Assembly (NCBI RefSeq): GCF_001269365.1
Contig: NZ_CXOM01000004.1
Span: forward strand, 243,706 to 307,705
Source of the DNA: Limnohabitans sp. Rim11
GTDB taxonomy: Bacteria > Pseudomonadota > Gammaproteobacteria > Burkholderiales > Burkholderiaceae_C
Reading direction: 5' to 3'
Length of the DNA: 64,000 nt
In this document: positions 28,968-38,567 of the stretch, in pieces
How the letters are laid out: the number at the start of each line of letters is the position of its first letter
Numbering within the stretch: the stretch's first letter is position 1
Position numbers and translations under genes: made by a program
Notes under the pieces: model-generated
Seen by the model: the letters and a program-made list of their open reading frames with translations, nothing else
Database searches by the model: none
What the model was told of the DNA's origin: nothing

Positions 28968-30164
28968 ATGACCAATTCCCCCTCACGTCGTCTGGTTTTA
29001 ACACGCAGTGCCGCCCTGGTTGGCGCAGCCAGTTCTGGTTTGCTATTGCCTGAATGGGCCATGGCTCAGTCCGGCAAAATTCGCGTTGGCCTCATGCTGC
29101 CCTACTCTGGTGCCTTTGCGCCTTTGGGCGTCGCCATTGAAAACGGCGTTCGAATGGCCATCAATGAGCAAGGTGGCAAATTGGGCGGCCGCGAGATCGA
29201 ATGGTTCAAGGTTGATGACGAATCAGATCCTTCCAAAGGCATCGAGAACGCCAACAAATTGGTTCAACGTGACAAAGTCGATGTCCTGATCGGCACCGTT
29301 CACTCCGGCGTGCAAATGGGCATTCACAAAGTAGCCCGCGATTCTGGCGTTCTGACACTCATTCCTAACGCAGGCGTTCACGCCGCCACGCGTGCATTGT
29401 GCGCACCCAACGTTTTCCGCACCAGCTTCTCCAACAGCCAACCCACATTGGCATTGGGTCAAGCCATGGTGGCCAAAGGTCACAAAAAGGCTGTTTGGAT
29501 TACTTGGAAGTACGCAGCTGGCGACGAAGCCTATGAGGGCTTTAAAGAAAGCTACACCAAAGCTGGTGGCACCATTGTCAAGGAACTGGGCTTGCCCTTC
29601 CCCAATGTTGAATTCCAAGCCTTGCTGACTGAAATTGCAGCCATCAAACCCGACGCTGTGGCTTGTTTCTTTGCCGGTCCTTCAGGTGCCAAATTCATGA
29701 AGGACTTTGCTGCAGCTGGCCTGAAAGGCAAGATCGCGCTGTACGGCTCAGGCTTCTTGACCGAAGGCGTTTTGCAAGCAGCAGGCCCCGCTGCCGATGG
29801 CGTCATGACCACCTTGCACTACAGCGATTCATTGGATACGCCACGCAACAACAAGTTCCGTTTGGAATACGCCAAGGCATTCAAAATGCAACCAGATGTC
29901 TATGCCGTCCAAGGTTATGACACTGGCCTCTTGTTGATGCAAGGTGCCAATGCCGTCAAGGGCGACTTGAGCAAAAAGCCTGAACTCTACAAAGCCATGG
30001 AAGGTGCCGTGATTGACAGCCCACGTGGCAAATGGACCATGAGCAAGTCACACAACCCCATCCAAGACATGTACCTGCGCGTCGCAGAAAAAGGTGAAAA
30101 CAAAGTCATTGGCATTGCTGCCAAAGGCCTTGCCGATCCGGGCACCGGCTGCAGAATGGGCTAA
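28968..30164 (+). CDS. ABC transporter substrate-binding protein (LivJ/LivK-like)
   Basis: Periplasmic binding protein of the type I, leucine-binding fold, 398 residues. The N-terminus carries twin arginines (SRRLVL, Arg7-Arg8) and a hydrophobic stretch ending AMAQ, so export by Tat or Sec is possible. The mature part begins KIRVGLMLPYSGAFAPLG. Start ATG 28968 has AAGGAG upstream. It leads the livHMGF operon. Ligand class (amino acid, amide or organic acid) is not resolved by sequence. Confidence 0.9.
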   Translation: MTNSPSRRLVLTRSAALVGAASSGLLLPEWAMAQSGKIRVGLMLPYSGAFAPLGVAIENGVRMAINEQGGKLGGREIEWFKVDDESDPSKGIENANKLVQRDKVDVLIGTVHSGVQMGIHKVARDSGVLTLIPNAGVHAATRALCAPNVFRTSFSNSQPTLALGQAMVAKGHKKAVWITWKYAAGDEAYEGFKESYTKAGGTIVKELGLPFPNVEFQALLTEIAAIKPDAVACFFAGPSGAKFMKDFAAAGLKGKIALYGSGFLTEGVLQAAGPAADGVMTTLHYSDSLDTPRNNKFRLEYAKAFKMQPDVYAVQGYDTGLLLMQGANAVKGDLSKKPELYKAMEGAVIDSPRGKWTMSKSHNPIQDMYLRVAEKGENKVIGIAAKGLADPGTGCRMG

Positions 30165-30189
30165 AAGGCTTGCGTGGTTTTGACACGCC

Positions 30190-30217
30190 AAAGCGGCGGA
30201 GAAATCCGCCGCTTTTT
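30190..30217 (+). terminator. Terminator/attenuator between binding protein and permease genes
   Basis: AAAGCGGCGGA (30190-30200), loop GAAA, TCCGCCGCTTT and more T. A strong hairpin inside the ABC operon, so it probably lowers permease expression relative to the binding protein. Confidence 0.88.
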
Positions 30218-30259
30218 CATTTCTGAAGTACTGAGTACTTGCGTTATTTTGTAGCCATT

Positions 30260-31123
30260 ATGGATTTCGTTAATTTTTTGATTCAACTATTGAACAGTGT
30301 TCAGTATGGACTGCTGCTGTTCATGCTTGCCGCGGGTTTGACGCTCATTTTTGGCATCATGGGCGTTGTCAATTTGGCGCACGGTAGTTTCTACATGCTG
30401 GGCGCATATTTGGCGTGGTCTCTGGCAGCCATAACACAGAGCTTCACCCTGGCCATCATTCTTGGAACTGTGTTGTCAGTGATTTTTGGTTTGTTGCTAG
30501 AGTGGTTGCTGTTTAGGCACTTCTACAAACGCGATCACTTAGACCAGGTGCTTCTGACATTTGGTTTGATCTATGTCTTTGAAGAAACTCGATCCATTCT
30601 TTGGGGCGACGATGTTCATGGCGTCACCATCCCTGATGCGCTGAGTGCGTCTATTCCGCTTACAGAAACTCTGTCGTACCCTGTCTACAGATTGTTCATG
30701 TCCGGCGTTTGCTTGTTGCTGGCACTCGGTTTGTATTTGCTCATTTCTAAAACACGTTTGGGCATGAAAATTAGAGCTGGCGCTTTCAATCATGAAATGA
30801 CCGAGGCTTTGGGTGTCAACATCAAACTGATTCACGCCTTGGTGTTTGCATTGGGCGTTGGCCTGGCCACCATCGCTGGCATGGTGGCGGCACCTGTCTC
30901 TAGCGTCTACCCTAACATGGGCTCGCAAGTTCTCATCATGTGTTTTGTGGTGGTCGTGATTGGCGGCATTGGCTCTGTCAAGGGCGCACTCATTGCAGCC
31001 TTGTTGGTCGGCTTGGTAGATACCTTTGGCAAGGTTCTGTTGCCACAAGTGTCTGGCATGTTGGTGTACATCTTGATGGCACTTGTCTTACTCTACAAGC
31101 CCGAAGGCTTGTTCAAAAACTAA
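30260..31123 (+). CDS. livH: Branched-chain amino acid ABC transporter permease LivH
   Basis: Inner-membrane permease with about eight TM helices, 287 residues from ATG 30260 (MDFVNFLIQLL). Family signature GIMGVVNLAHGSFYMLGAY appears near the N-terminus, and VIGGIGSVKGALIAALLVGL near the C-terminus. Forms the channel with LivM. Confidence 0.92.
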   Translation: MDFVNFLIQLLNSVQYGLLLFMLAAGLTLIFGIMGVVNLAHGSFYMLGAYLAWSLAAITQSFTLAIILGTVLSVIFGLLLEWLLFRHFYKRDHLDQVLLTFGLIYVFEETRSILWGDDVHGVTIPDALSASIPLTETLSYPVYRLFMSGVCLLLALGLYLLISKTRLGMKIRAGAFNHEMTEALGVNIKLIHALVFALGVGLATIAGMVAAPVSSVYPNMGSQVLIMCFVVVVIGGIGSVKGALIAALLVGLVDTFGKVLLPQVSGMLVYILMALVLLYKPEGLFKN

Positions 31124-31132
31124 GGGGCCAAC

Positions 31133-32131
31133 ATGAGCGATTCACACGCCCCCCTCGAAACGCTGCCACGCAGTTTGAATATTTTGTTGGCACTCGCCTT
31201 TGTGGCGCTGGCTGCTTTTCCATTTGTTGGCACAGACTATTACTTGCAGATGGTCACCCGCATGATGATTTTGGCCATCTTTGCCATGAGCCTTGATTTG
31301 CTGCAAGGTGTCACAGGCTTGGTGTCCTTGGGACATGCGGCTTACTTTGGTGTGGCAGGTTATGCGCTGGCGTTTTTCACACCGCCAGGTGAGCCCATTG
31401 CTTTGTGGTGGTCCTTGCCTGCTGCTGTGGGTGTGTCTGCCCTGCTGGCACTGGTCATTGGGTTCTTGGTGGTTAGAACACACGGCATCTACTTCATCAT
31501 GGTCACCATGGCCTTTTCACAGATGGTGTTCTACGCCTTCTTTGACAACAAAGCACTGGGCGGATCTGACGGGGTTTACATCAACTTCAAACCTGAAACA
31601 TGGTTGTTTGATTTAGAAAACAAAACGACTTTCTATTTCTTCACCTTGGCCATGATGCTGGCGGTGTATTTGTTTTTAAGACGTCTTTTGTGGAGCCCAT
31701 TTGGGCGCGCCTTGTCGGGCATTCGCGTCAATGAACATCGCATGCGAGCTTTGGGCTATGGCACCTTTGGCCACAAACTAGCGGCCTTCACATTGGCTGG
31801 CGCCTTGGCCGGTCTGGCTGGATTTCTTTGGGGTGCTCAATCGGGCTACGTCAATCCCGAACTGCTGGGGTTCCACATGAGTGCGCACGTCATCATGATG
31901 ATCATTTTGGGCGGCATGGGCAATTTTGCGGGTGCTATTGTTGGCGCTTTCTCGTTTGAGTATTTGTTGCATGTCTTCAAAGACCTGCCCACTGTGGGCG
32001 GGTTTAACTTAGGGAAGCATTGGCAGTTGTGGATGGGCTTGTTCATCGTAGGCCTGGTCATTTTGGCACCCAGAGGTATCTTGGGCTTGTTTGCCACATT
32101 GTTCAAGTCGAAGGAGGCGCGTCATGAGTGA
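31133..32131 (+). CDS. livM: Branched-chain amino acid ABC transporter permease LivM
   Basis: Second permease, 332 residues and about ten TM segments. Characteristic segments are SLDLLQGVTGLVSLGHAAYF, VRTHGIYFIMVTMAFSQM and ILGGMGNFAGAIVGAF. Starts 9 nt after livH, preceded by AAGGGG. Its stop overlaps the livG start by 8 nt, indicating translational coupling. Confidence 0.93.
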   Translation: MSDSHAPLETLPRSLNILLALAFVALAAFPFVGTDYYLQMVTRMMILAIFAMSLDLLQGVTGLVSLGHAAYFGVAGYALAFFTPPGEPIALWWSLPAAVGVSALLALVIGFLVVRTHGIYFIMVTMAFSQMVFYAFFDNKALGGSDGVYINFKPETWLFDLENKTTFYFFTLAMMLAVYLFLRRLLWSPFGRALSGIRVNEHRMRALGYGTFGHKLAAFTLAGALAGLAGFLWGAQSGYVNPELLGFHMSAHVIMMIILGGMGNFAGAIVGAFSFEYLLHVFKDLPTVGGFNLGKHWQLWMGLFIVGLVILAPRGILGLFATLFKSKEARHE

Positions 32132-32894
32132 CACCCAAGACTTGCTTTTAAGTGCACACAAAGTCACCAAGCGCTTTGGCGGATTAACGGCCGTCAATGA
32201 AGTTTCAGTCGATTTAAAACTGGGACAAATTCATGCTGTGATTGGCCCCAATGGTGCAGGCAAATCGACCCTGACCAATTTGTTGACAGGCGACCTGCCT
32301 GCCACATCGGGTCATGTCAGTCTCAAGGGTGAAGACATTACGGGTTGGACTCCCGAGAAAATCTCTCGCAATGGCCTCGGCAGAAGTTATCAAAAGACAA
32401 ACATCTTTAGAAGCTTTACGGTTTGGGACAACGTAAGACTTTCTGCACAATCCAGAAGTCAGCCACTGCCCTTCAATCCATTGGCTTGGCTGCAAAATGC
32501 AGATGCCATGCAAGATGTCAATCAGCGCGCTGAGCGGGCTATTGAATTGGCTGGCTTGCAAAACAGACGGCATGCCATCGCAGGTGCCGCCAGCCACGGC
32601 GAACAGCGTCAGCTTGAAATTGCCATGACCTTGGCCACAGAACCACAGGTACTTTTATTGGATGAACCATTGGCCGGCATGGGCGTTGCCGAAGCAGAAA
32701 GCATGATTCAACTTTTATTGCGACTCAAGTCATCGCACGCCATGATGCTGGTTGAGCATGACATTGACGCTATTTTTACCTTGGCCGATCAATTGACTGT
32801 GATGGTCAACGGCACCGTCATTGCAAGTGGTTTACCCGCAGTTGTGCGCGCAGACGCTGGCGTACAAGCCGCTTACTTGGGTGAGGATCATTGA
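32124..32894 (+). CDS. livG: ABC transporter ATP-binding protein LivG
   Basis: ATPase subunit, 256 residues from ATG 32124 (AAGGAGG upstream). Walker A is GPNGAGKSTL, Walker B VLLLDEPLAGMG, and the signature loop is the variant SHGEQRQLEIAM seen in LivG proteins (His for Gly). Couples ATP hydrolysis to transport with LivF. Confidence 0.94.
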   Translation: MSDTQDLLLSAHKVTKRFGGLTAVNEVSVDLKLGQIHAVIGPNGAGKSTLTNLLTGDLPATSGHVSLKGEDITGWTPEKISRNGLGRSYQKTNIFRSFTVWDNVRLSAQSRSQPLPFNPLAWLQNADAMQDVNQRAERAIELAGLQNRRHAIAGAASHGEQRQLEIAMTLATEPQVLLLDEPLAGMGVAEAESMIQLLLRLKSSHAMMLVEHDIDAIFTLADQLTVMVNGTVIASGLPAVVRADAGVQAAYLGEDH

Positions 32895-32895
32895 C

Positions 32896-33609
32896 ATGTC
32901 AGAAACACTGATTCAAGTGAAGGGCCTCAATAGTTACTACGGGGCCAGCCACGTTCTAAGAGACATTCATTTTGAAGTAAAGGCTGGCGAGACCATCGGC
33001 TTGATGGGTCGCAATGGCATGGGCAAAAGCACCCTGCTTAAATCGATCATGGGCATTATCACCCCTCGCTCGGGCGATGTGTTGATCAAAGGTCAAAGAA
33101 CCAATGAGCGCGCCATTTTTGAAGTGGCACAACAAGGCATCGCCTATGTACCCGAAGGCCGAGGCATCTTTGGCAATTTGAGTGTGGTTGAAAATTTGCA
33201 AATGGCGGCGCGCCCAGGCACCAAAGGACAACGCGATTGGACCTATGACCGCGTGCTTGAAACTTTCCCTCGCCTCAAAGAACGCTTAGGCCATGGCGGT
33301 CAACAATTGTCCGGCGGCGAGCAACAAATGCTGACCATTGGCCGCGCGCTCATGACCAACCCCGATGTGCTCATTTTGGATGAAGCCACAGAAGGTTTGG
33401 CGCCACTGATTGCCAGAGAAATTTGGCGCATTTGCAGCGTCATCAAAGAGAGTGGCATTAGCAGCATCATTGTTGATAAAAACTGGAAACACGTCACCAA
33501 AATTACGGATCGCAATGTGATTTTGGTTAAAGGCGAAGTGGTCTTTGAAGGTAGTTCTGAATCCCTGCAATCGCAGCCAGAAATCATGGCGCAGCACCTT
33601 GGTGTTTAA
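32896..33609 (+). CDS. livF: ABC transporter ATP-binding protein LivF
   Basis: Second ATPase subunit, 237 residues. Walker A GRNGMGKSTL, signature LSGGEQQML and Walker B VLILDEATEGLAP are intact. Starts 1 nt after the livG stop. Confidence 0.94.
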   Translation: MSETLIQVKGLNSYYGASHVLRDIHFEVKAGETIGLMGRNGMGKSTLLKSIMGIITPRSGDVLIKGQRTNERAIFEVAQQGIAYVPEGRGIFGNLSVVENLQMAARPGTKGQRDWTYDRVLETFPRLKERLGHGGQQLSGGEQQMLTIGRALMTNPDVLILDEATEGLAPLIAREIWRICSVIKESGISSIIVDKNWKHVTKITDRNVILVKGEVVFEGSSESLQSQPEIMAQHLGV

Positions 33610-33639
33610 TGGGCTTAAGGCTTTTTGTTGAGAGATTTC

Positions 33640-34509
33640 ATGAAAAAAGACAACACACTGCTAGGCGTTCGCGTTCTAAGTTTGGCTTTGAATTTGCCGG
33701 GACCTGCCGCCCTGCTGCGTGTGGCCCAAATGGGCGCCAAATGCACCAAGGTCAATCCGCCCAATGGCGATCCCATGGCTTTGTATACCCAAGCTGGCTA
33801 TGCCACTTTGCACTCTGGTATCAAAGAAGTATCGTGTGATTTAAAAAGTATTGCAGGTCAAAAATCAATGCATCAGTGGCTGGCCAAAACCGATGTCTTG
33901 CTCACCTCCTTCAGACCCTCGGCCTTGAACAAATTAGGCTTTGGTTGGAAGGTCTTGCACAAGATGTACCCGCAGCTCAGTTGCGTTAGCGTGGTGGGAG
34001 CGCCTGGCGCCTTGGCAGAAATTCCTGGACATGACCTGACCTATCAAGCCGAAGTCAATTTAGTACCTGGCATGCAACTGCCTGCCAGTTTATTTGCAGA
34101 CATGGGCGGCGCCCTCATGGCCAGTGAAGCCATCTTGAAAGCCACCCTTTCGCAGCGCACGTCTGGAAACGGCAGCTTTCACGAAGTTGCACTCAGCGAA
34201 GCCGCTGCCTGGTTGGCTTTGCCTCGCCATTGGGGCATGACACTGCCAACGGGTCCAGTCGGTGGCGCTCATGCTGGCTACAAGATTTACGCTTGCAAAA
34301 ATGGACGTGTTGCAGTGGCTGCGCTAGAAACTCATTTTGCAAAGTCATTGTGTGAAGCAGCGGGCATCCCTGTGAAAGATGTCAAAACATTGTTCAGCCC
34401 CAAAACGCATGCAGGCATTGCGTCCTTCTTCGCCAGCAAAACACGACAGCAACTTGACAAGTTGGCTACCGAAAAAGATATCCCTCTCATGACCTTGCCC
34501 AAGGCCTAA
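33640..34509 (+). CDS. CoA-transferase family III protein (alpha-methylacyl-CoA racemase-like)
   Basis: 289-residue protein of the CaiB/BaiF family. GHDLTYQA carries His131 and ADMGGALMA carries Asp154, matching the catalytic His/Asp pair of alpha-methylacyl-CoA racemase (His126/Asp156 in the mycobacterial enzyme). It lacks the nucleophilic Asp of true CoA transferases at the usual place. Shorter than the usual 360-400 residues. Follows livF by 30 bp, so the ABC system may import a branched acid handled as a CoA ester (inference). Confidence 0.8.
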   Translation: MKKDNTLLGVRVLSLALNLPGPAALLRVAQMGAKCTKVNPPNGDPMALYTQAGYATLHSGIKEVSCDLKSIAGQKSMHQWLAKTDVLLTSFRPSALNKLGFGWKVLHKMYPQLSCVSVVGAPGALAEIPGHDLTYQAEVNLVPGMQLPASLFADMGGALMASEAILKATLSQRTSGNGSFHEVALSEAAAWLALPRHWGMTLPTGPVGGAHAGYKIYACKNGRVAVAALETHFAKSLCEAAGIPVKDVKTLFSPKTHAGIASFFASKTRQQLDKLATEKDIPLMTLPKA

Positions 34510-34574
34510 AGCAAAGGCTAATGCGTTAGGCATTCAATCGATAGCTTCAGGCGTTCATCCGCTAGCGTGAGTCT

Positions 34575-37500
34575 TTAGTGCGTGAGTTGCGCCCAGGCTT
34601 TGTCTAAGCGCTTGACGCTCACCGGTTGAGGGGTGCGTAGCTCTTGTGCAAAAAAGCTCACCCTCAGCTCTTCCAGCAACCATCTGAACTCCAACATGCG
34701 GTCATCGACTGCGCCTTTTCTTTCAGCCACCAGCCGCCAGTAGCGTTGCTCCTGAGGTTTGAGCTCCAAGGATTTGGTAACATCGCGTGCGGGATCGGCT
34801 CGCCATTTGTCCAATCGCAAAACGATGGCTTTGAGGTACCTTGCAAAATGCTGAAGCTGATTCCAAGGCGTGGCCACCATGAATCGTTTGGGCATTAAGC
34901 GCTGAAGCTGTTGCGCACAGTCGGCTGTGGCTTCAGGTGCATTTTTGGTGTCCTTGATTTTGCGGGTGGCTGCCGCATATTCAATCAGAATGACACCTGC
35001 CAAACGAGCCACCTCGTTGGCAATCAAGGTAAGTCGCCCTCTGCCCTCTTCGATTCGTTTTTTAAATGCGAATTCATCGGCAGGCAATGGGTCTAACAAG
35101 AAAGCACGGTCCAGGGCTACTTCAATGATTTGCTGACGCAGTTCGTCGGATGTGCCTAGCGGCATGTAAGACACTGCCATTTTTTGCAAATCCGGAATGT
35201 TCTTTTCCAAATACTTCAAAGCATCTTTAATTTGCAATGCAAACAATCGGCGCAAGCCTTCACGGTGCTTTTGAGCCGCCACTTCGGGCTCGTCAAAGAC
35301 CTCAATGGCTACAGCGTCCTGCATGTCTACCAAGGCAGGGAAACCAATCAAACTTTGACCGCCTTTGTTGATCTCCATGAGTTCAGGCAGATCGCCAAAC
35401 GACCAATTCGTGTATTTGATTTGCGAATTGATTTTGCTACTGGATGACGAACCACCCTTTTGAGGCTGCACTGAAGTTGATGAATGTGTGACTGCAGTCG
35501 TTGATTTTGATGTGCTAGTTTGGTCTTTAGAAGCACTGCCTTGTGCAGCTGGTGGCGCAGACGTTTGCACCTTCAACTGCGCCAAGGCCTGAAACGCGCC
35601 ACGGGCTTGTGAGCCCCAATCAGACTTCAAGGCGCCCAAATTTCGCCCCATGCCCAATTGGCGCCCATGCTCGTCCACCACTCGGAGGTTCATGAACAAA
35701 TGCGGACTGAGCATGTCCAATTTGAAATCAGCGCGTTTGACATCCAGACTGGTCATGTCGCGAACTTTTTTCAGCAACACATCTGTCAATGAGCCGGTGC
35801 CAAAAACTTCCGGCGCACCCAGTTGTTCAGCCAACTTAGAAGCCGAATCTGGCAAAGGCACAAATCGAGACCTGGGCTTTTGCGGCAAGCTTTTAAGCAA
35901 TGCGAGTATTTTGTCTTTCAACAAACCAGGTACCAGCCACTCGCAGCGTTCTTCATTGACCTGGTTCAAAACAAACAAAGGCACGGTGACAGTGACCCCA
36001 TCCTTGGCATCACCCGGTTCATGCAAATAAGTAGCGCTGCAATCGGTACCACCTAATCGAATGGCTTTGGGAAATGCTTGCGTGGTAATGCCAGCAGCCT
36101 CGTGGCGCATCAGCTCTTCGCGTGTCAACAACAAAAGTTGGGGCTGCTGCTTGACTGCTTGGCGGTACCAAGACTCTAAGAGTCGACCCGAACAAACATC
36201 TGCTGGAATTTGTTGGTCGTAAAAAGCAAATATGAGTTCGTCGTCCACCAACACATCTTGTCGTCTTGACTTGTGCTCCAGCTCTTCGACTTTGGCAATC
36301 ATCTTTTGATTGGCAGACAAAAAGGGCAAAGCTGTTTCCCACTGAGCTTGTACCAAGCCCTCGCGAATGAAAATTTCACGCGCGGTTTGCGGGTCGATCT
36401 TGCCAAACGGCACTCGCCTCCCGCTGTAGACCACTAAGCCATACAGGGTAGCCCGCTCAAGGGCAATGACCTCTGCTGACTTCTTTTCCCAATGCGGATC
36501 AAGCAATTGCTTCTTGAGCAAGTGTGAGCCTACCTGCTCGAGCCAAGTGGGCTCAATGCCAGCAATACCTCGACCAAACAATCGCGTGGTCTCAACCAAT
36601 TCAGAAACCACCGTCCAACGGCCTGGCTTCTTAGACAAGTGAGCGCCAGGGTGTCTGTAAAACTTAATGCCACGCGCGCCCAAATACACATCTTCATCGT
36701 CTTGTTTGCAGCCCACGTTGCCCAGCAAGCCAGCCAACATGGACAAATGAATTTGCTCGTAAGTGGCTGGCTTGGTATTCAATTGCCAGCGATGCTCCGC
36801 CACCGTGGTGTGCAACTGCGTATGCGTATCGCGCCACTCGCGCACACGGCGAATGTTGACGAAATTTTGCCTCAGCAATTGTTCGTACTGCCGATTGCTT
36901 AACTTGTGTTCTGCACCAGCGGGTGATTTGCCACCCCGTGATTCGGACAACCATTTCCAAAGCTTCAGGTAGCCCGTGAATTCGCTTTTCTCGTCGTCAA
37001 ACTTGGCATGTGCCTGGTCTGCCTGAGCTTGGGCCTCCATGGGCCTGTCACGCACATCTTGCACGGACAACGCGCTGGCAATGATCAACACCTCGTCCAG
37101 CGCTTGCCTGTCGCGTGCCTCCAAAATCATGCGGCCAACCCTAGGATCCAAAGGCAGTCGGGCCAGTTCTGTGCCCGTTGGTGTGAGCTCATTGGTGTCG
37201 TCCACCGCCCCCAGTTCGGCCAGCAACTGATAGCCATCGGTAATGGCGCGTTTTGAGGGCGCCTCGATGAACGGAAAGTCATCGACCACGCCCAAATGCA
37301 ATGACTTCATTCGCAAGATCACGCCTGCCAAAGATGATCGCAAAATTTCGGGATCGGTAAATTTGGGTCGCGAATTGAAATCGGCTTCATCGTACAGGCG
37401 AATGCAAATGCCATTGGCCACACGGCCGCAGCGACCGGCGCGCTGATTGGCTGCCGCTTGGCTAATGGGCTCAACCATCAACTGCTCCACCTTGCTTCGA

Positions 37501-38489
37501 AGGCTATAGCGCTTGACACGTGCTGTACCAGCATCAATCACATATCGAATACCGGGCACGGTCAATGACGTCTCGGCCACGTTGGTCGCCAACACAATTC
37601 GTCTGCCCGAGTGCGTGTCAAACACTCGGTCTTGATCGGCTTGCGACAGTCTGGCAAACAAAGGCAACACCTCGGCACTTCGAGTGACAGCGCTGTGCGA
37701 CAAGTGTTTTCGCAGGTGGTCTGCCGCTTCTCTAATTTCGCGTTCACCCGGCAGAAATATCAAGATATCGCCCGAAGCATGACCCGTCCACAATTCATCG
37801 ACTGCTTCAGCAATGGCATCGTTCAAATCGTGTTCGCGAGATTCCTCAAATGGCCGCCAACGCATTTCGACAGGAAAGGTTCTGCCAGACACCATGATGA
37901 CTGGCGCAGGTCCTTTGCGGGAGGCAAAGTGCTGTGCAAAGCGATTGGCATCGATGGTGGCCGAGGTGACCACCACTTTCAAATCGGGACGCCTTGGCAA
38001 TATTTGACGCAAGTAGCCCAACAAGAAGTCAATGTTCAGGCTTCGTTCATGGGCCTCGTCAATGATGAGCGTGTCATAGGCCTCTAACAAAGGGTCATTT
38101 TGAGTCTCTGCCAACAAAATACCATCGGTCATGAGTTTGACCGAGGCATCCTTAGACAAACGATCCTGAAATCGAACCTTGTAACCCACCACATCACCCA
38201 GTGGGGTCTTCAGTTCCTCGGCAATGCGTTTGGCAACGCTGCTGGCAGCAATGCGGCGCGGTTGGGTATGCCCAATCCACTTGCCGCGCTGACCAGGGGC
38301 GGCATTGAGCTTGCCACGGCCCAGAGCCAAAGCAATCTTGGGCAACTGGGTGGTTTTGCCTGAACCCGTCTCACCACAAACGATGATGACCTGGTGCTCC
38401 GACAGGGCCTGCGCTATTTCGTCGCGCTTTGCCGACACCGGCAAGGACTCTGGGAACTCGATTTTCAAGGGGGTGGCGGACAATGGCAA
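34575..38489 (-). CDS. hrpA: ATP-dependent RNA helicase HrpA
   Basis: DEAH-box helicase acting on RNA and stalled ribosomes, about 1300 residues. Motif I GETGSGKTTQLP, DEAH in IDEAHERSL, SAT in VVTSATID, motif VI QRAGRCGRV, then ratchet/OB domains and the DUF3418 C-terminus typical of HrpA. The start is uncertain. An ATG-initiated frame extends to 38636 but would overlap the divergent argA; TTG 38489 (LPLSATPLKIEF) avoids this and is used here. A Ser/Thr/Ala-rich low-complexity insert lies around plus-strand 35430-35570. Confidence 0.93.
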   Translation of the reverse strand: MPLSATPLKIEFPESLPVSAKRDEIAQALSEHQVIIVCGETGSGKTTQLPKIALALGRGKLNAAPGQRGKWIGHTQPRRIAASSVAKRIAEELKTPLGDVVGYKVRFQDRLSKDASVKLMTDGILLAETQNDPLLEAYDTLIIDEAHERSLNIDFLLGYLRQILPRRPDLKVVVTSATIDANRFAQHFASRKGPAPVIMVSGRTFPVEMRWRPFEESREHDLNDAIAEAVDELWTGHASGDILIFLPGEREIREAADHLRKHLSHSAVTRSAEVLPLFARLSQADQDRVFDTHSGRRIVLATNVAETSLTVPGIRYVIDAGTARVKRYSLRSKVEQLMVEPISQAAANQRAGRCGRVANGICIRLYDEADFNSRPKFTDPEILRSSLAGVILRMKSLHLGVVDDFPFIEAPSKRAITDGYQLLAELGAVDDTNELTPTGTELARLPLDPRVGRMILEARDRQALDEVLIIASALSVQDVRDRPMEAQAQADQAHAKFDDEKSEFTGYLKLWKWLSESRGGKSPAGAEHKLSNRQYEQLLRQNFVNIRRVREWRDTHTQLHTTVAEHRWQLNTKPATYEQIHLSMLAGLLGNVGCKQDDEDVYLGARGIKFYRHPGAHLSKKPGRWTVVSELVETTRLFGRGIAGIEPTWLEQVGSHLLKKQLLDPHWEKKSAEVIALERATLYGLVVYSGRRVPFGKIDPQTAREIFIREGLVQAQWETALPFLSANQKMIAKVEELEHKSRRQDVLVDDELIFAFYDQQIPADVCSGRLLESWYRQAVKQQPQLLLLTREELMRHEAAGITTQAFPKAIRLGGTDCSATYLHEPGDAKDGVTVTVPLFVLNQVNEERCEWLVPGLLKDKILALLKSLPQKPRSRFVPLPDSASKLAEQLGAPEVFGTGSLTDVLLKKVRDMTSLDVKRADFKLDMLSPHLFMNLRVVDEHGRQLGMGRNLGALKSDWGSQARGAFQALAQLKVQTSAPPAAQGSASKDQTSTSKSTTAVTHSSTSVQPQKGGSSSSSKINSQIKYTNWSFGDLPELMEINKGGQSLIGFPALVDMQDAVAIEVFDEPEVAAQKHREGLRRLFALQIKDALKYLEKNIPDLQKMAVSYMPLGTSDELRQQIIEVALDRAFLLDPLPADEFAFKKRIEEGRGRLTLIANEVARLAGVILIEYAAATRKIKDTKNAPEATADCAQQLQRLMPKRFMVATPWNQLQHFARYLKAIVLRLDKWRADPARDVTKSLELKPQEQRYWRLVAERKGAVDDRMLEFRWLLEELRVSFFAQELRTPQPVSVKRLDKAWAQLTH

Positions 38490-38567
38490 AACTTCTGTAA
38501 AAATCAGGGATGGCGTAAGCCCTGAATTATCCGCTGTCTTGGCCCTTTTCGAGAGACCCCAAAGCTC

